A stretch of 64,000 nt of DNA from LMUY01 sp965199105 (GCA_965199105.1 CBDAQO010000002.1:4402001-4466000), one strand, 5' to 3'; shown: positions 10,136 through 19,056, counted from the stretch's first letter. Notes: a model not told the origin generated them from the letters alone. Program-made: numbers and translations.

Positions 10136-11455
10136 TCAGGCCAGCAATGGCGACCAGGCCGGGTCGGTGGCGTCGGTCGGGGTGGTGACGGCCCGTTCGT
10201 TGAACCCGGTGATATCGATCGAGACCAGGCGGGCGGAGTAGCCGTTGCCCGAGCTGTCACGCGCCGGCGTCTCGCGGAAAAACATCAGCACGCGGCCGTT
10301 GGGGCAGAAGGTCGGCCCCTCCACGTCGAAGCTTTCGGACAGGATGCGCTCGCCGGAGCCGTCCGGATGCATCACGCCGATGGCGAACTGCGACCCACCC
10401 AGCCGGGTGAAGGCGATCAGGTCCCCGCGCGGCGACCAAACGGGGGTGGCGTAGCGGCCGCTGCCGAACGAGATGCGCTTGGCCCCGCCGCCGCCGGCTT
10501 CCATGATGTAGAGCTGCTGGTCACCGCCGCGGTCCGAGTTGAACACGATCTGCGAGCCGTCCGGACTGTAGCAGGGGCTGGTGTCGATGGCGCCCGAGTT
10601 GGTCAGCCGCTGCGCCCCGCCGCCGTTCAGCCCCACCGTCACGATGTCCGACCCGCCGCCGCGGGTGACCGACATAATGACGTGGCTGCCGTCGGGCGAG
10701 AAGCGCGGCGCGAAGGTGATGCCCTCGAAGTCCCCCAGGACGCGCTGCGCCCCGTTGCCAAGGTCAAACGCATACACCCGCGGGCGATTGTTGGTGTAGG
10801 ACATGAACACGATCTCGTCGCGCGTCGGATGGAACCGCGGCGTCAGCACCAGCCAGGAGCCGTTGGTGATGTAGCGGTTGTTCTCGCTATCCTGGTCCAT
10901 GATCGCCAGCCGCTTGGTGCGGCGGTCGCGCGGGCCGGTGCCGGCGACGTAGACGACGCGGGTGTCGAAGTAGCCCTTTTCGCCCAGCAGGCGCTCGTAG
11001 ATGACGTCGCTGATGATGTGGGCCACGCGGCGCCAGTTGCCGGCTGCCGTGGTGTAGGCGGTGCCCTCGATCTGCTGGCCCTGCGGCACGTCCCACAGGC
11101 GGAACTCGACCCGGCCGCTCACCGCGCTGCCGGTAACGAGCGCCTGCGCGCCGAGCGACTTCCAAGCCGCAAGGTTCGGCGCGTCGCCGCCGGAGGGCGG
11201 GCCCTGCAGCGGGCGGAACAGGCCGCAGCGCTGCAGGTTGTTGGTGATCACGCCGGTCACCTGGTCGCCCAGTTCGCCGCCCAGGGTGGGGATGCCGATC
11301 GGGATCGGGTCGGTGCGGGCGCGGTCGACCGTGATGGCGTTGACCGGCCCGTTCGCGGGGGCGTTGGCCGCTGCCTGCGCCCAGGTCGGAGCAGCCAGCA
11401 GCGTCGCGGTGCCGGCCAGGGCGCCCCGGCGGCCGATAATGGGAAGGGTGCTCAT
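10136..11455 (-). CDS. tolB: Tol-Pal system translocation protein TolB
   Basis: Periplasmic beta-propeller that links Pal to the TolQRA motor. The 439-residue product starts MSTLPIIGRRGALAGTATLL; the RR pair suggests possible Tat-type export. An N-terminal TolB domain (ITVDRARTDPIPIGIPTLGG) is followed by repeated propeller blades with the pattern FSPDGSxI, PCYSPDGSQIVFNSDRGG and TPVWSPRGDLIAF. The ATG at 11455 is chosen because it yields the signal sequence; the frame opens further upstream within tolA. Confidence 0.96.
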   Translation of the reverse strand: MSTLPIIGRRGALAGTATLLAAPTWAQAAANAPANGPVNAITVDRARTDPIPIGIPTLGGELGDQVTGVITNNLQRCGLFRPLQGPPSGGDAPNLAAWKSLGAQALVTGSAVSGRVEFRLWDVPQGQQIEGTAYTTAAGNWRRVAHIISDVIYERLLGEKGYFDTRVVYVAGTGPRDRRTKRLAIMDQDSENNRYITNGSWLVLTPRFHPTRDEIVFMSYTNNRPRVYAFDLGNGAQRVLGDFEGITFAPRFSPDGSHVIMSVTRGGGSDIVTVGLNGGGAQRLTNSGAIDTSPCYSPDGSQIVFNSDRGGDQQLYIMEAGGGGAKRISFGSGRYATPVWSPRGDLIAFTRLGGSQFAIGVMHPDGSGERILSESFDVEGPTFCPNGRVLMFFRETPARDSSGNGYSARLVSIDITGFNERAVTTPTDATDPAWSPLLA

Positions 11456-11501
11456 GCTAGGGCTCTCCGGGGATCGATATGGCAGCAATCGTCTTTGTCG
11501 A

Positions 11502-12503
11502 TCATGGCTTGAAGATGAAGTCGAAGCGATGCACGCCGCCCAACATGCTCGGCGGCAGCGACTGCGTCCAAGCCGCGCATTTCGCCGCCCGCACGGTGCG
11601 GATGGCCTGTTCGGCGAAGGCATGCAGGGGCGTGCCGGGGGTGGCTGCCGGGTCCTCGGGCGCGATCTGCGCCGCGCGCACCACGCCCGTCCCGTCGGTG
11701 GTCACGATGAGGTGGACCTTGAAGGTCTCGAACCCCTTGGCACCAGAGTCCACGTAGTCCCAGCAGTCATGCACCTTGTCGCCGATGGCGCCGACCTCCT
11801 GCGCCGTCAGGGCGTAGTTGTCGGTGCCGTGCACGCTGCCGCCGAGCTGCGGCGCGCCAGACGGCGCCGGGTTGAAGCGGGCCGTGGGCGGCCTGTCCTG
11901 GCGCATCTTGGCCATCAGCTTGTCCAGGTTGTTCTCCTCGCTCCGGCTGTCCGCCACTGCGTTGCTGGTCGGGTGCGGCTGGCTCGTCTGGCTTGGCGGG
12001 GTGGGTTTCGGCGGCGGCGGCAGCGGAGGCGGTGGCACGGGCGGGGTCGGCAGCGGCGGCGTGGGCGTGGGTGGTGGCGGCGCGGGCTTGGGTTGCGGCG
12101 GGGGCGGCGGCGTGGGTTGCGGCGTCGGCTCCGGCGTGGGCGGCGGCGGCGGCGGAACGGGCGGCGGCGGCACGACCACGGGCGGCGCGGGTGGTGGCGG
12201 TGGGGGTGGCGGCGGAGGCGGCGGGGGTGGTGGCGGCGGCGGCTGCACCGGCACCGGCTTGGGCGGCTGCGGCGTCGGCGGTGCGGGCGAAGGCGACGGC
12301 GCCACCGTCTCGGCCGGCACGGGCGCGCTGACGGTCGCCTTTCGCGCCTCCTGCGGGGTGCCCACGATGTCCACGTCAAACTCGGCCGGCGTGGGCAGCT
12401 TTTCCAGCGGCGGCGGCTGGTTGGCCACCCACAGCAGGACCAGCACCGCCACCAAGTGGACAGCGAACGACACCGCCGCCCCCCGGCCCAAGCGCGTGTT
12501 CAT
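11502..12503 (-). CDS. tolA: TolA-like energy transducer with a polyproline linker
   Basis: A 333-residue inner-membrane protein linking the TolQR motor to TolB/Pal. It has one membrane span near residues 8-27 (SFAVHLVAVLVLLWVANQ), a linker from about residue 60 to 190 made almost wholly of Pro with Val, Thr and Lys, and a C-terminal domain (HDCWDYVDSGAKGFETF ... FIFKP) as in alphaproteobacterial TolA/TonB-C folds. The linker includes 18 consecutive prolines at 12189-12242. Classical TolA has a long Ala/Lys-rich helix here, so this linker looks TonB-like. Position between tolR and tolB supports the TolA call. Confidence 0.88.
   Translation of the reverse strand: MNTRLGRGAAVSFAVHLVAVLVLLWVANQPPPLEKLPTPAEFDVDIVGTPQEARKATVSAPVPAETVAPSPSPAPPTPQPPKPVPVQPPPPPPPPPPPPPPPPPPAPPVVVPPPPVPPPPPPTPEPTPQPTPPPPPQPKPAPPPPTPTPPLPTPPVPPPPLPPPPKPTPPSQTSQPHPTSNAVADSRSEENNLDKLMAKMRQDRPPTARFNPAPSGAPQLGGSVHGTDNYALTAQEVGAIGDKVHDCWDYVDSGAKGFETFKVHLIVTTDGTGVVRAAQIAPEDPAATPGTPLHAFAEQAIRTVRAAKCAAWTQSLPPSMLGGVHRFDFIFKP
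12189..12242 (-). repeat. Run of 18 consecutive proline codons in tolA
   Basis: All 18 codons of this stretch are CCN and encode proline, within a longer Pro-rich segment of about 130 codons. The DNA is therefore almost pure G/C and strongly strand-asymmetric. It creates long spurious Gly- and Arg-rich frames on the other strand and in other phases. Confidence 0.9.
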
Positions 12504-12545
12504 CGTGCCGCCGTCCTTGTCACCACCGCTGCCGTCAACCTGGCG

Positions 12546-13127
12546 CTACCTGCGGCGCGGCGACTGCGTCGGCACGGACGGCACGGCGGTGGTCGGCAGC
12601 GGCGCCAACGACGGCGCGGCAATCCCCGACCCGCCCGCCCCCGGTGAGGACCCTGGCGCGGCACCGGCAGCCGGCGACCCGGCGGAGGGCGGGCCCGCAC
12701 CACCATCGGTCTGCTCCACCAGCAGCGCCACCTTGGTGAAGCCGCCCTGCTTTATGGTGCTCATCACCTCGATCATTCGGCCATACGGCACGGTCTTGTC
12801 GCCGCGGACGTAGATGCGCCGGTCCGGGTCGGATTGCGCGGTGGCCTGCAGCTTGGCCACCAAGTCGCCCAGATCCATGCCGTCATTGCCGAGATACACG
12901 CGGCTGTCGGAGGCGACGCTGACGGTGATCGGGTCCTTGTCCGGGGTGATCGGCGTGGCGCCCGCCTTGGGCAGGTCGACGTTCACGCTCGAGGTCAGCA
13001 GCGGGGCGGTGATCATGAAGATGACCAACAGCACGAGCATCACGTCCACCAGCGGCGTCACGTTGATCTCGGCCATCGGGCGGTAGCGGGAGCCGCGGCG
13101 CGGGGTGCCGCCGAGTTGCACGGCCAT
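12546..13127 (-). CDS. tolR: Tol-Pal motor subunit TolR
   Basis: A 193-residue ExbD/TolR-family inner-membrane protein. The segment MAEINVTPLVDVMLVLLVIFMI contains the single membrane span with the proton-path Asp. A periplasmic domain follows, with RIYVRGDKTVPYGRMIEVM and GGFTKVALLVEQ. A Pro/Gly/Ala-rich tail of about 50 residues extends beyond the usual TolR end. It follows tolQ by 3 bases, so translation is probably coupled. Confidence 0.96.
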   Translation of the reverse strand: MAVQLGGTPRRGSRYRPMAEINVTPLVDVMLVLLVIFMITAPLLTSSVNVDLPKAGATPITPDKDPITVSVASDSRVYLGNDGMDLGDLVAKLQATAQSDPDRRIYVRGDKTVPYGRMIEVMSTIKQGGFTKVALLVEQTDGGAGPPSAGSPAAGAAPGSSPGAGGSGIAAPSLAPLPTTAVPSVPTQSPRRR

Positions 13128-13130
13128 GGG

Positions 13131-13844
13131 CTACGCTCGCTCCTCGGACTGGCGCGACAGGATGGCGCCGAACTCGGTACCGAAGCCCTCCAGCCGGGCG
13201 GCGAAGCGGGACAGGTCGGTGCTGATCTTATTGTAGGCCAGCACCGCCGGGATGGCCGCCACCAGGCCGATGGCGGTGGCGAACAGCGCCTCGGCGATAC
13301 CGGGGGCGACCACCGCCAGGCTGGTGTTCTTGTTCGCCGCGATGGCCGAGAACGAGTGGATGATGCCCCACACCGTGCCGAACAGGCCGATGAACGGCGC
13401 GGTGGAACCGACCGAGGCGAGGAACACCATCCAGCGCTCCATCCGCTCCATCTCGCGCCCGACCGTAACCGTCATGGCGCGGTCCACCCGGTCCCGCACG
13501 CCGACGCGGGACATGTCGGCCCCGGCCACCCGGGCGGAGCGGCGCCACTCGCCCATGGCGGCGCCGAACACGGCGGCCACCGGGTGCGCCGGCTTGGTGC
13601 CCTCGGCGTCGAACAGCTCCTCGAGGCTGCCGCCGGACCAGAACCGGTCCTCGAAGGCGTCCGCTTGCCGGTTGACCCGGCGTAGCGAGATCACTTTCTC
13701 GAAGATGATCGCCCACACCCAGACGCTGGCCAGCAGCAGCAGCACCATCACGATCTTCACCACAATGTCCGCCTGCAGGAACAGCGACAGGATGGAGAGG
13801 TCGCCGGTGGCAACCCCCGCGGCGGCATTGGCCGTCTGGTCCAT
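13131..13844 (-). CDS. tolQ: Tol-Pal motor subunit TolQ
   Basis: A 237-residue MotA/TolQ/ExbB-family protein forming the proton channel with TolR. Three spans are visible: residues about 22-45 (DIVVKIVMVLLLLASVWVW), about 140-160 (FLASVGSTAPFIGLFGTVWG) and about 175-200 (PGIAEALFATAIGLVAAIPA), with the conserved GLFGTVWGI motif. It starts 12 bases after the ybgC stop and precedes tolR. Confidence 0.97.
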   Translation of the reverse strand: MDQTANAAAGVATGDLSILSLFLQADIVVKIVMVLLLLASVWVWAIIFEKVISLRRVNRQADAFEDRFWSGGSLEELFDAEGTKPAHPVAAVFGAAMGEWRRSARVAGADMSRVGVRDRVDRAMTVTVGREMERMERWMVFLASVGSTAPFIGLFGTVWGIIHSFSAIAANKNTSLAVVAPGIAEALFATAIGLVAAIPAVLAYNKISTDLSRFAARLEGFGTEFGAILSRQSEERA

Positions 13845-13856
13845 GAGCGTCCTCCC

Positions 13857-14306
13857 TTACACGCGCAACTGCGCGAGCGAAACCGATGCGCCCAAGTGCG
13901 CGACGAACGCCGCGCGCCAGCGGGGCGGGATCCGCGCGGGGCGGCCATCCGCCACGCGCACGCACGCCAGCAACACCTCGAGCTGCGCCACCTCGCTCTC
14001 CCCGACGGAAAAGTCCTGCCGCAGCGTGGCGGTGGCCGCGCCCATGCTGGTCGGTTCGGTGGCGACGGTGAGGAGGTCGTCCAGCCGCGCGGGGCGCAGA
14101 TAATCCATTTTGACGCGTCGCACCACGAAGATCAGCCCCTCGTTACGAACCAATTCGCTGTGCGGCACCCCGGCGTCGCGCAGGGCCTCGCTGCGGGCGC
14201 GCTCGGCGAAAGCCAAATAGCGCGCATGATAGACCATCCCTCCGGCATCGGTGTCCTCGAAGTAGACCCTGATATCGAGTCGGTGCACCTGCCCGGCCAG
14301 CGTCAT
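13857..14306 (-). CDS. ybgC: Tol-Pal-associated acyl-CoA thioesterase YbgC
   Basis: A 149-residue hot-dog-fold thioesterase. The 4-hydroxybenzoyl-CoA-thioesterase-like signature VYFEDTDAGGMVYHARYLAFAERAR contains the catalytic Asp, followed by FVVRRVKMDYLRPARLDD. It is nearly always linked to tolQRAB in proteobacteria. Its ATG overlaps the ruvB stop (ATGA), implying translational coupling with the Holliday junction genes. Confidence 0.94.
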   Translation of the reverse strand: MTLAGQVHRLDIRVYFEDTDAGGMVYHARYLAFAERARSEALRDAGVPHSELVRNEGLIFVVRRVKMDYLRPARLDDLLTVATEPTSMGAATATLRQDFSVGESEVAQLEVLLACVRVADGRPARIPPRWRAAFVAHLGASVSLAQLRV

Positions 14307-15340
14307 TGCTGGTCCAGCATATCCAGCAGCGGCGCCGGGCGGGCGGGCGGCGCCAGGCCGAGATGGCGCCAGCCCGGCTCGCCCAGCATGCGCCCGCGGC
14401 TGGTGCGCAGGATCAGGCCTTCCTGGATCAGATAGGGCTCCACCACGTCCTCGAGCGTGTCGCGCGCCTCGTTCAGCGCGGCGGCCAGCGTGTCGACGCC
14501 CACCGGGCCGCCGCCATGATGCTCGGCCAGGCGGCGCAGGTAGCGGCGGTCCATCGCGTCCAGGCCGAGGCGGTCCACCTCGAGCCGGGTCAGCGCCGCG
14601 TCCGCCTGGGCGCGGTCCACCGGGCCGGTGCCGGCCACCGCGGCAAAGTCCCGCACCCGGCGCAGCAATCGGCCGGCGATGCGGGGGGTGCCGCGCGAGC
14701 GCCGGGCGATCTCCAGCGCGCCCTCGCGGGAGAGGCCGAACTGCAGCTTCTCCGCCCCGCGCACCACGATCAGCTCGAGTTCGGCCGGCGTGTAGAGCAC
14801 CAGCCGCAACGGAATGCCAAAGCGGTCGCGCAGCGGGGTGGTGAGCAGCCCGGAGCGGGTGGTAGCGCCCACCAGGGTGAACGGCGACAGGTCGATGCGC
14901 ACCGAGCGGGCGGCCGGGCCCTCGCCGATGATGAGGTCAAGCTGGAAGTCCTCCATCGCGGGGTAGAGCACCTCCTCAATGGCCGGCTGCAGGCGGTGGA
15001 TTTCATCGATAAACAGCACGTCGCGCGGCTGCAGGTTGGTGAGCAGCGCCGCCAGGTCGCCGGCGCGCTGGATGATCGGGCCGGAGGTGGCGCGGAACCC
15101 CACGCCGAGCTCGCGCGCCACAATCTGGGCCAGCGTGGTCTTGCCGAGGCCGGGCGGGCCGTGGAGCAGCACGTGGTCCATCGCCTCCGCCCGCCCGCGC
15201 GCTGCGTCGATGAACACGCGCAGGTTCTCGCGGCTGGCCTGCTGGCCGATGAACTCCGCCAGCACCTGCGGCCGCAGCGACGCCTCGGCCGCGTCCTCCA
15301 GCGCGCGGTGCGGCGACAGCGGGGTGTCGGGCGCTTTCAA
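14303..15340 (-). CDS. ruvB: Holliday junction branch migration helicase RuvB
   Basis: A 345-residue AAA+ hexameric motor that drives branch migration with RuvA. Visible are SLRPQVLAEFIGQ, Walker A LLHGPPGLGKTTLA, Walker B VLFIDEIHRLQP, sensor 1 LVGATTRSGLLT, RDRFGIPLRL and the winged-helix end (DTLAAALNEARDTLEDVVEP). I chose TTG at 15340, which overlaps the ruvA stop (TTGA) and gives the expected length; the frame continues upstream only as an overlap of ruvA. Confidence 0.97.
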   Translation of the reverse strand: MKAPDTPLSPHRALEDAAEASLRPQVLAEFIGQQASRENLRVFIDAARGRAEAMDHVLLHGPPGLGKTTLAQIVARELGVGFRATSGPIIQRAGDLAALLTNLQPRDVLFIDEIHRLQPAIEEVLYPAMEDFQLDLIIGEGPAARSVRIDLSPFTLVGATTRSGLLTTPLRDRFGIPLRLVLYTPAELELIVVRGAEKLQFGLSREGALEIARRSRGTPRIAGRLLRRVRDFAAVAGTGPVDRAQADAALTRLEVDRLGLDAMDRRYLRRLAEHHGGGPVGVDTLAAALNEARDTLEDVVEPYLIQEGLILRTSRGRMLGEPGWRHLGLAPPARPAPLLDMLDQQ

Positions 15341-15933
15341 CGCACCAGGTCCTTCAGGCTCTCGCGGATCACCGCATCCACCCCGGCCGCCTCGCCCAGC
15401 CGCTCGCGCACCCGGGTGACCACCGGCCACGCCTCGACCCGGCGGTAGCCGAGATTGCCGAGCGCCGACAGCGCGTCCGCCTCCACGCCGGCCGGGGCGG
15501 CGGCCGCGGGCAGCCCGGGGGAGGCGGGCATCGCGGCGGCCTTGCTCGCCAGTTCGGTCAGCAGGCGCGCGGCGAGCTTGGGCCCCACGCCCGGCGCGCG
15601 GGTGAGGCTGGCGCGGTCACCGGCGGCGATGGCGGCCACCAGGTCGCGCGGCGCCAGGGCGGAGAGGATGCCTAGCGCCACCCGCCCGCCGACCCCCTGC
15701 ACGGTGGTGAGCAGGCGGAACCAGTCGCGCTCCGCCGGGTCGGCGAAGCCGTAGAGCGTGATGGCCTCCTCGCGCACTTGCGTTTCCACCAGCACGCGGG
15801 CGACGGACGGGGGCGCGGGCAGTGCCGCCAGGGTGCGGGTGGAGGCATGGACGAGATAGCCGACGCCTTGCACGTCGATTACCGCCCGCCCCTCCTCGAC
15901 GCCGCCGAGCAAGCCGGTCAGTTGCGCGATCAC
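15337..15933 (-). CDS. ruvA: Holliday junction branch migration protein RuvA
   Basis: A 198-residue Holliday junction-binding protein. The N terminus MIAQLTGLLGGVEEGRAVIDVQGVGY is the OB-fold domain. Two helix-hairpin-helix motifs follow (LLTTVQGVGGRVALGIL and LTRAPGVGPKLAARLLTEL), then the flexible linker and domain III (ALSALGNLGYRRVEA). It lies between ruvC and ruvB in the usual order. Confidence 0.97.
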   Translation of the reverse strand: MIAQLTGLLGGVEEGRAVIDVQGVGYLVHASTRTLAALPAPPSVARVLVETQVREEAITLYGFADPAERDWFRLLTTVQGVGGRVALGILSALAPRDLVAAIAAGDRASLTRAPGVGPKLAARLLTELASKAAAMPASPGLPAAAAPAGVEADALSALGNLGYRRVEAWPVVTRVRERLGEAAGVDAVIRESLKDLVR

Positions 15934-15988
15934 GCTGCCGCCCGCTCCGTCATCTGCCGGCGAGCCGGGCCATTCGTGGCGGCGCTGC

Positions 15989-16495
15989 TCACGCCATTTG
16001 CACCGCGGTGGCCAGGCGCAGGCCGGTGGCGCGGTGGTGGGCGTGGCAGATGGCGACGGCGAGGGCGTCGGCTGCGTCGGCGCGGCGCAGCAGGGCGCCG
16101 GGCAGCAGCCGGCGGACCATCATGCCGACCTGGTCCTTGCTCGCCCCACCGGTGCCCACCACGGCCTTCTTCACCGCCAGCGCGCCATATTCCACCACCG
16201 TAATCCCGGCCAATGCCGGCGCCAGCAGCGCCACGCCGCGGGCATAGCCGAGCTTCAGCGTCGCCGCGCCGTTGCGGTTGACGTAGGTCTCCTCCACCGC
16301 TGCCTCCTGCGGCCGGTGCAGCGCCAGCAGCGCGGTCAGCGCGTCGTGGATGGTGCGCAGCCGCTGCGGCACCGGGTCGTCGCCGTCGGTCGCGATCACG
16401 CCGTCGGCCACGTGGCGCAAGCGGTTGCCGTCGACCTCGACCAAGCCCCAGCCGGTGAAGCGCAAGCCCGGATCGATGCCCATCAGGCGGACCAT
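15989..16495 (-). CDS. ruvC: Crossover junction endodeoxyribonuclease RuvC
   Basis: A 168-residue RNase H-fold resolvase of Holliday junctions. It begins MVRLMGIDPGLRFTGWGL with catalytic Asp7, has the second acidic site in EAAVEETYVNRNG, and ends with RADAADALAVAICHAHH. The ATG at 16495 overlaps the yebC stop. It is chosen over the longer upstream frame because homology begins exactly there. Confidence 0.97.
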   Translation of the reverse strand: MVRLMGIDPGLRFTGWGLVEVDGNRLRHVADGVIATDGDDPVPQRLRTIHDALTALLALHRPQEAAVEETYVNRNGAATLKLGYARGVALLAPALAGITVVEYGALAVKKAVVGTGGASKDQVGMMVRRLLPGALLRRADAADALAVAICHAHHRATGLRLATAVQMA

Positions 16496-17247
16496 CACGC
16501 GGCGAGTTGCTCCATCACGTCGTCCGGGATGTCGGCGTTGGAGTAGACCGCCTGCACGTCGTCGTTGGCCTCGAGCGCGTCCAGCAGCTTTAGCAGCGCC
16601 GCCGCACGCTCGGCATCGTCGACCGCCACGGAGACGCTCGGGCGCCAATCGAGCTTGGCCGAGGCAGGCGGCCCGAACCGGCCTTCCAGCGCGTCCCGCA
16701 CCGCGAACAGCTCGGCGGTGGCGCAGGTCACCTCGTGACCGTCCGCGTCGCTCGCCACGTCCTCGGCGCCGGCCTCGATGGCGGCATCCATCATGGCGTC
16801 GGCGCTTGCGGCGGCGGCGGGGTAGCTCACCGCGCCGACCCGGTTGAACTGGAACGCGACGGAGTTCGACTCCCCCATCACGCCGCCATTCTTGTTGAAG
16901 GCGGAGCGCAGGTCGGAGGCGGTGCGATTGCGGTTGTCGGTCAGTGCCTCGACGATGACGGCGATCCCGCCCGGGCCGTAGCCTTCGTAGCGCACCTCGG
17001 CGTAGTCGGCGCCGCCGCCGGCTTCGCTGGCCTTGCGGATAGCGCGCTCGATGGTGTCCTTGGGCATGTTCATCACCCGGGCGGCGGCCACGGCGGCGCG
17101 CAGGCGCGGGTTGAACGCCGGGTCAGGCAGGCCCTGCTTGGCGGACACGGTGATCTCGCGGATCACCTTGGCGAATTGCTGCGCCTTGCGGGCGTCCTGC
17201 GCACCCTTGCGGTGCATGATGTTCTTGGAGTGGGAATGGCCGGCCAT
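16495..17247 (-). CDS. yebC: YebC/PmpR family protein
   Basis: A 250-residue YebC-family protein beginning MAGHSHSKNIMHRKGAQDARK, with FNPRLRAAVAAARVMNMPKD, YGPGGIAVIVEALTDNRNRT and FNKNGGVMGESNSV. The family has been described as transcriptional regulators and, more recently, as helpers of translation through proline stretches. The second role is of interest because tolA here encodes 18 prolines in a row. It overlaps ruvC by the ATGA arrangement. Confidence 0.96.
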   Translation of the reverse strand: MAGHSHSKNIMHRKGAQDARKAQQFAKVIREITVSAKQGLPDPAFNPRLRAAVAAARVMNMPKDTIERAIRKASEAGGGADYAEVRYEGYGPGGIAVIVEALTDNRNRTASDLRSAFNKNGGVMGESNSVAFQFNRVGAVSYPAAAASADAMMDAAIEAGAEDVASDADGHEVTCATAELFAVRDALEGRFGPPASAKLDWRPSVSVAVDDAERAAALLKLLDALEANDDVQAVYSNADIPDDVMEQLAA

Positions 17248-17354
17248 GGCCTGGGAATCTCACGGCTGTTGCTTGACCCGTGCTTCTACCAGCCTCCGCC
17301 GCGCCACACCAATAGCGCCGCTGCCCGCCTCGGGCCGCGCCGTCCGACGCGAGG

Positions 17355-17669
17355 TTAGACCAGTTCGCGAGTGCGGGCGGGGGCGCGCCACTGGTCGGTC
17401 GGGATCAGGCAAACCGGCAGGCTATGGCTGCCGCCCGAGATCGGCAGCGGCGGCGGCACTGGGCGTGGCCCCGGCCCACCGCCCGAGCCGCGCGGCCGCC
17501 GGCGCATGGCGATCACCTCACGCATGGCGAGAATGAGAGGGATGCCAAAACTCAGGCCACCCGAAAGGGTGACTTGCAGCGCTGGACTCACGACCGGCTC
17601 CTTCGGGTGAAGGTGGAAGAATTGCACATCCCCAACCGGGATGTCACCGCGGCGTTGCTTAGCGGACAT
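17355..17669 (-). CDS. Small hypothetical protein with one membrane segment
   Basis: About 104 residues. A hydrophobic segment at roughly residues 31-50 (LQVTLSGGLSFGIPLILAMR) is followed by an Arg/Gly/Pro-rich tail. No family is recognised. It starts 10 bases after the ymdB-like gene stop, suggesting co-transcription. The C-terminal half could be spurious. Confidence 0.5.
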   Translation of the reverse strand: MSAKQRRGDIPVGDVQFFHLHPKEPVVSPALQVTLSGGLSFGIPLILAMREVIAMRRRPRGSGGGPGPRPVPPPLPISGGSHSLPVCLIPTDQWRAPARTRELV

Positions 17670-17679
17670 GAGATTGGCA

Positions 17680-18492
17680 TCAACTCGGCATTATTTGCGA
17701 GAGCCGTCCGCCCTGGCGCACCGGCTCGGCGCGCGTGGCCAGGCCCGTCGTGTCGTCGGTCTCGACGAACAGGCCGCAGATGGTCGCCGGGCCCTCCGCC
17801 GGCGCCAGCCGCTCGCCGGGCAGCTTGCGGATGAAGCGCGCCGCCGCGCCCTCCTTGGCCATGCCGATCACGCTGTCGTAGTCGCCGCACATCCCCGCGT
17901 CGGACTGGAACGCGGTGCCGCCGGCCAGCACCTGGTGGTCCGCGGTGGGCACGTGGGTGTGGGTGCCGACCACGAGCGACACCTGGCCGTCGAAATGATG
18001 CGCGAAGGCCAGCTTCTCGCTGGTGGCCTCGGCGTGGAAGTCCACCACGATGGCGTGCACGCTCGCGCCCAGCCGGTAGCGGGACAGCAGGTCGGCGGTG
18101 CCGCGAAACGGGCAGTCGAGCGCCTCCATGAACAGCCGGCCCATCGCGTTCAGCACCAGCGCGCGCCGGCCGCCGCGCACCTCCACCAGGATGGCACCGG
18201 CCCCGGGCGTGCCGGGCGGGAAGTTCAGCGGGCGCAGGAGGTGGGGCTGCTGGGCGATGTAGGGGATGATCTCCTTGCGGTCCCACGCGTGGTTGCCCAG
18301 CGTAATCACGTCCGCCCCTGCCGCGAACAGCGCCGCCGCCATGTCGGGCGCGAGGCCGAAGCCGTGGCTGGCGTTCTCCGCGTTCACGATCGCCAGGTCG
18401 ATGCCGAGCCGGTCGCGCAGGCCGGGCAGCGCATTGGCGGCACCCTCCCGCCCGCTGCGTCCGACGGTGTCGCCAAGGAAGAGGATGCGCAT
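17680..18492 (-). CDS. YmdB-like metallophosphoesterase (TIGR00282 type)
   Basis: A 270-residue calcineurin-like phosphoesterase. It opens MRILFLGDTVGRSGREG, has the metal-binding VNAENASHG and VITLGNHAWD motifs, then VDFHAEATSEK and VVGTHTHVPTADHQVL. Bacillus YmdB, the best-known member, is a 2',3'-cyclic-nucleotide phosphodiesterase; the role in alphaproteobacteria is not established. It follows fau on the same strand. Confidence 0.92.
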   Translation of the reverse strand: MRILFLGDTVGRSGREGAANALPGLRDRLGIDLAIVNAENASHGFGLAPDMAAALFAAGADVITLGNHAWDRKEIIPYIAQQPHLLRPLNFPPGTPGAGAILVEVRGGRRALVLNAMGRLFMEALDCPFRGTADLLSRYRLGASVHAIVVDFHAEATSEKLAFAHHFDGQVSLVVGTHTHVPTADHQVLAGGTAFQSDAGMCGDYDSVIGMAKEGAAARFIRKLPGERLAPAEGPATICGLFVETDDTTGLATRAEPVRQGGRLSQIMPS

Positions 18493-18504
18493 GACGGCCT
18501 TGGG

Positions 18505-19050
18505 TTAGGGGAAGACGTGGAGGCGGCACTCGGTGAGCACGGCGCTCAGGCGGATATCTGTGGGCTCGATCGGCAGTTGCGCTACCTCCTGGGCGGCAAA
18601 AGCGCAGCCGATCGCGAGCCGGCCCGGTAGCGCGGCAAGGGTGCGGTCGTAGTAGCCGCCGCCATAGCCCAGCCGCGCGCCGGTGTGGTCGAACGCGAGC
18701 AGCGGCACCAGCAGCAGGTCTGGCGTGAGCGCCGGGCCGTCGGGATGGAGCGTGCCGAACCGTCCGGGCTGGAGGTCCATACCGGGTTGCCAGGCGTGGA
18801 AGCTCAGCGGCTGGCCGCGCGGTGGCGTCTGCGGCAGGGCGACCGTGTGGCCACGCGCGGACAGGGCGTGCAGCAGCGGGCGGACGTCGATCTCGCCTGG
18901 CAGTGGCCAGAACCCGGCGACCACTTGGCCGGGCTGCGGCGCCAGGGGGCTGCTCAGCAAAGCCGCCGCAAGCGTGTGGCCGAGCGCCGGGTCACACTGG
19001 GCGCGGATCGCCCGGGCCGCCTCGCGCAGAAGCTGCTTCTGGGTGGAAAT
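18505..19050 (-). CDS. fau: 5-formyltetrahydrofolate cyclo-ligase, start codon not canonical
   Basis: Converts 5-formyl-THF to 5,10-methenyl-THF. The C-terminal half shows LLLVPLLAFDHTGARLGYGGGYYDR, the family signature, and ends AVLTECRLHVFP. Homology-like sequence (STQKQLLREAARAIRAQ) extends about 30 codons upstream of the first conventional start (TTG at 18960). The only plausible initiation in that part is ATT at 19050, giving 181 residues, the expected size. The upstream part lies right against the 6S RNA gene, the conserved zapA-ssrS-fau arrangement. The start is inferred. Confidence 0.85.
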   Translation of the reverse strand: MSTQKQLLREAARAIRAQCDPALGHTLAAALLSSPLAPQPGQVVAGFWPLPGEIDVRPLLHALSARGHTVALPQTPPRGQPLSFHAWQPGMDLQPGRFGTLHPDGPALTPDLLLVPLLAFDHTGARLGYGGGYYDRTLAALPGRLAIGCAFAAQEVAQLPIEPTDIRLSAVLTECRLHVFP

Positions 19051-19056
19051 GGAACT

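Noticed and set aside
11818..12813. Long plus-strand Gly-rich frames opposite tolA and tolR
   Set aside because: They are the reverse complement of the proline-rich tolA linker; composition is explained by CCN codons, and no start site or family motif is present.
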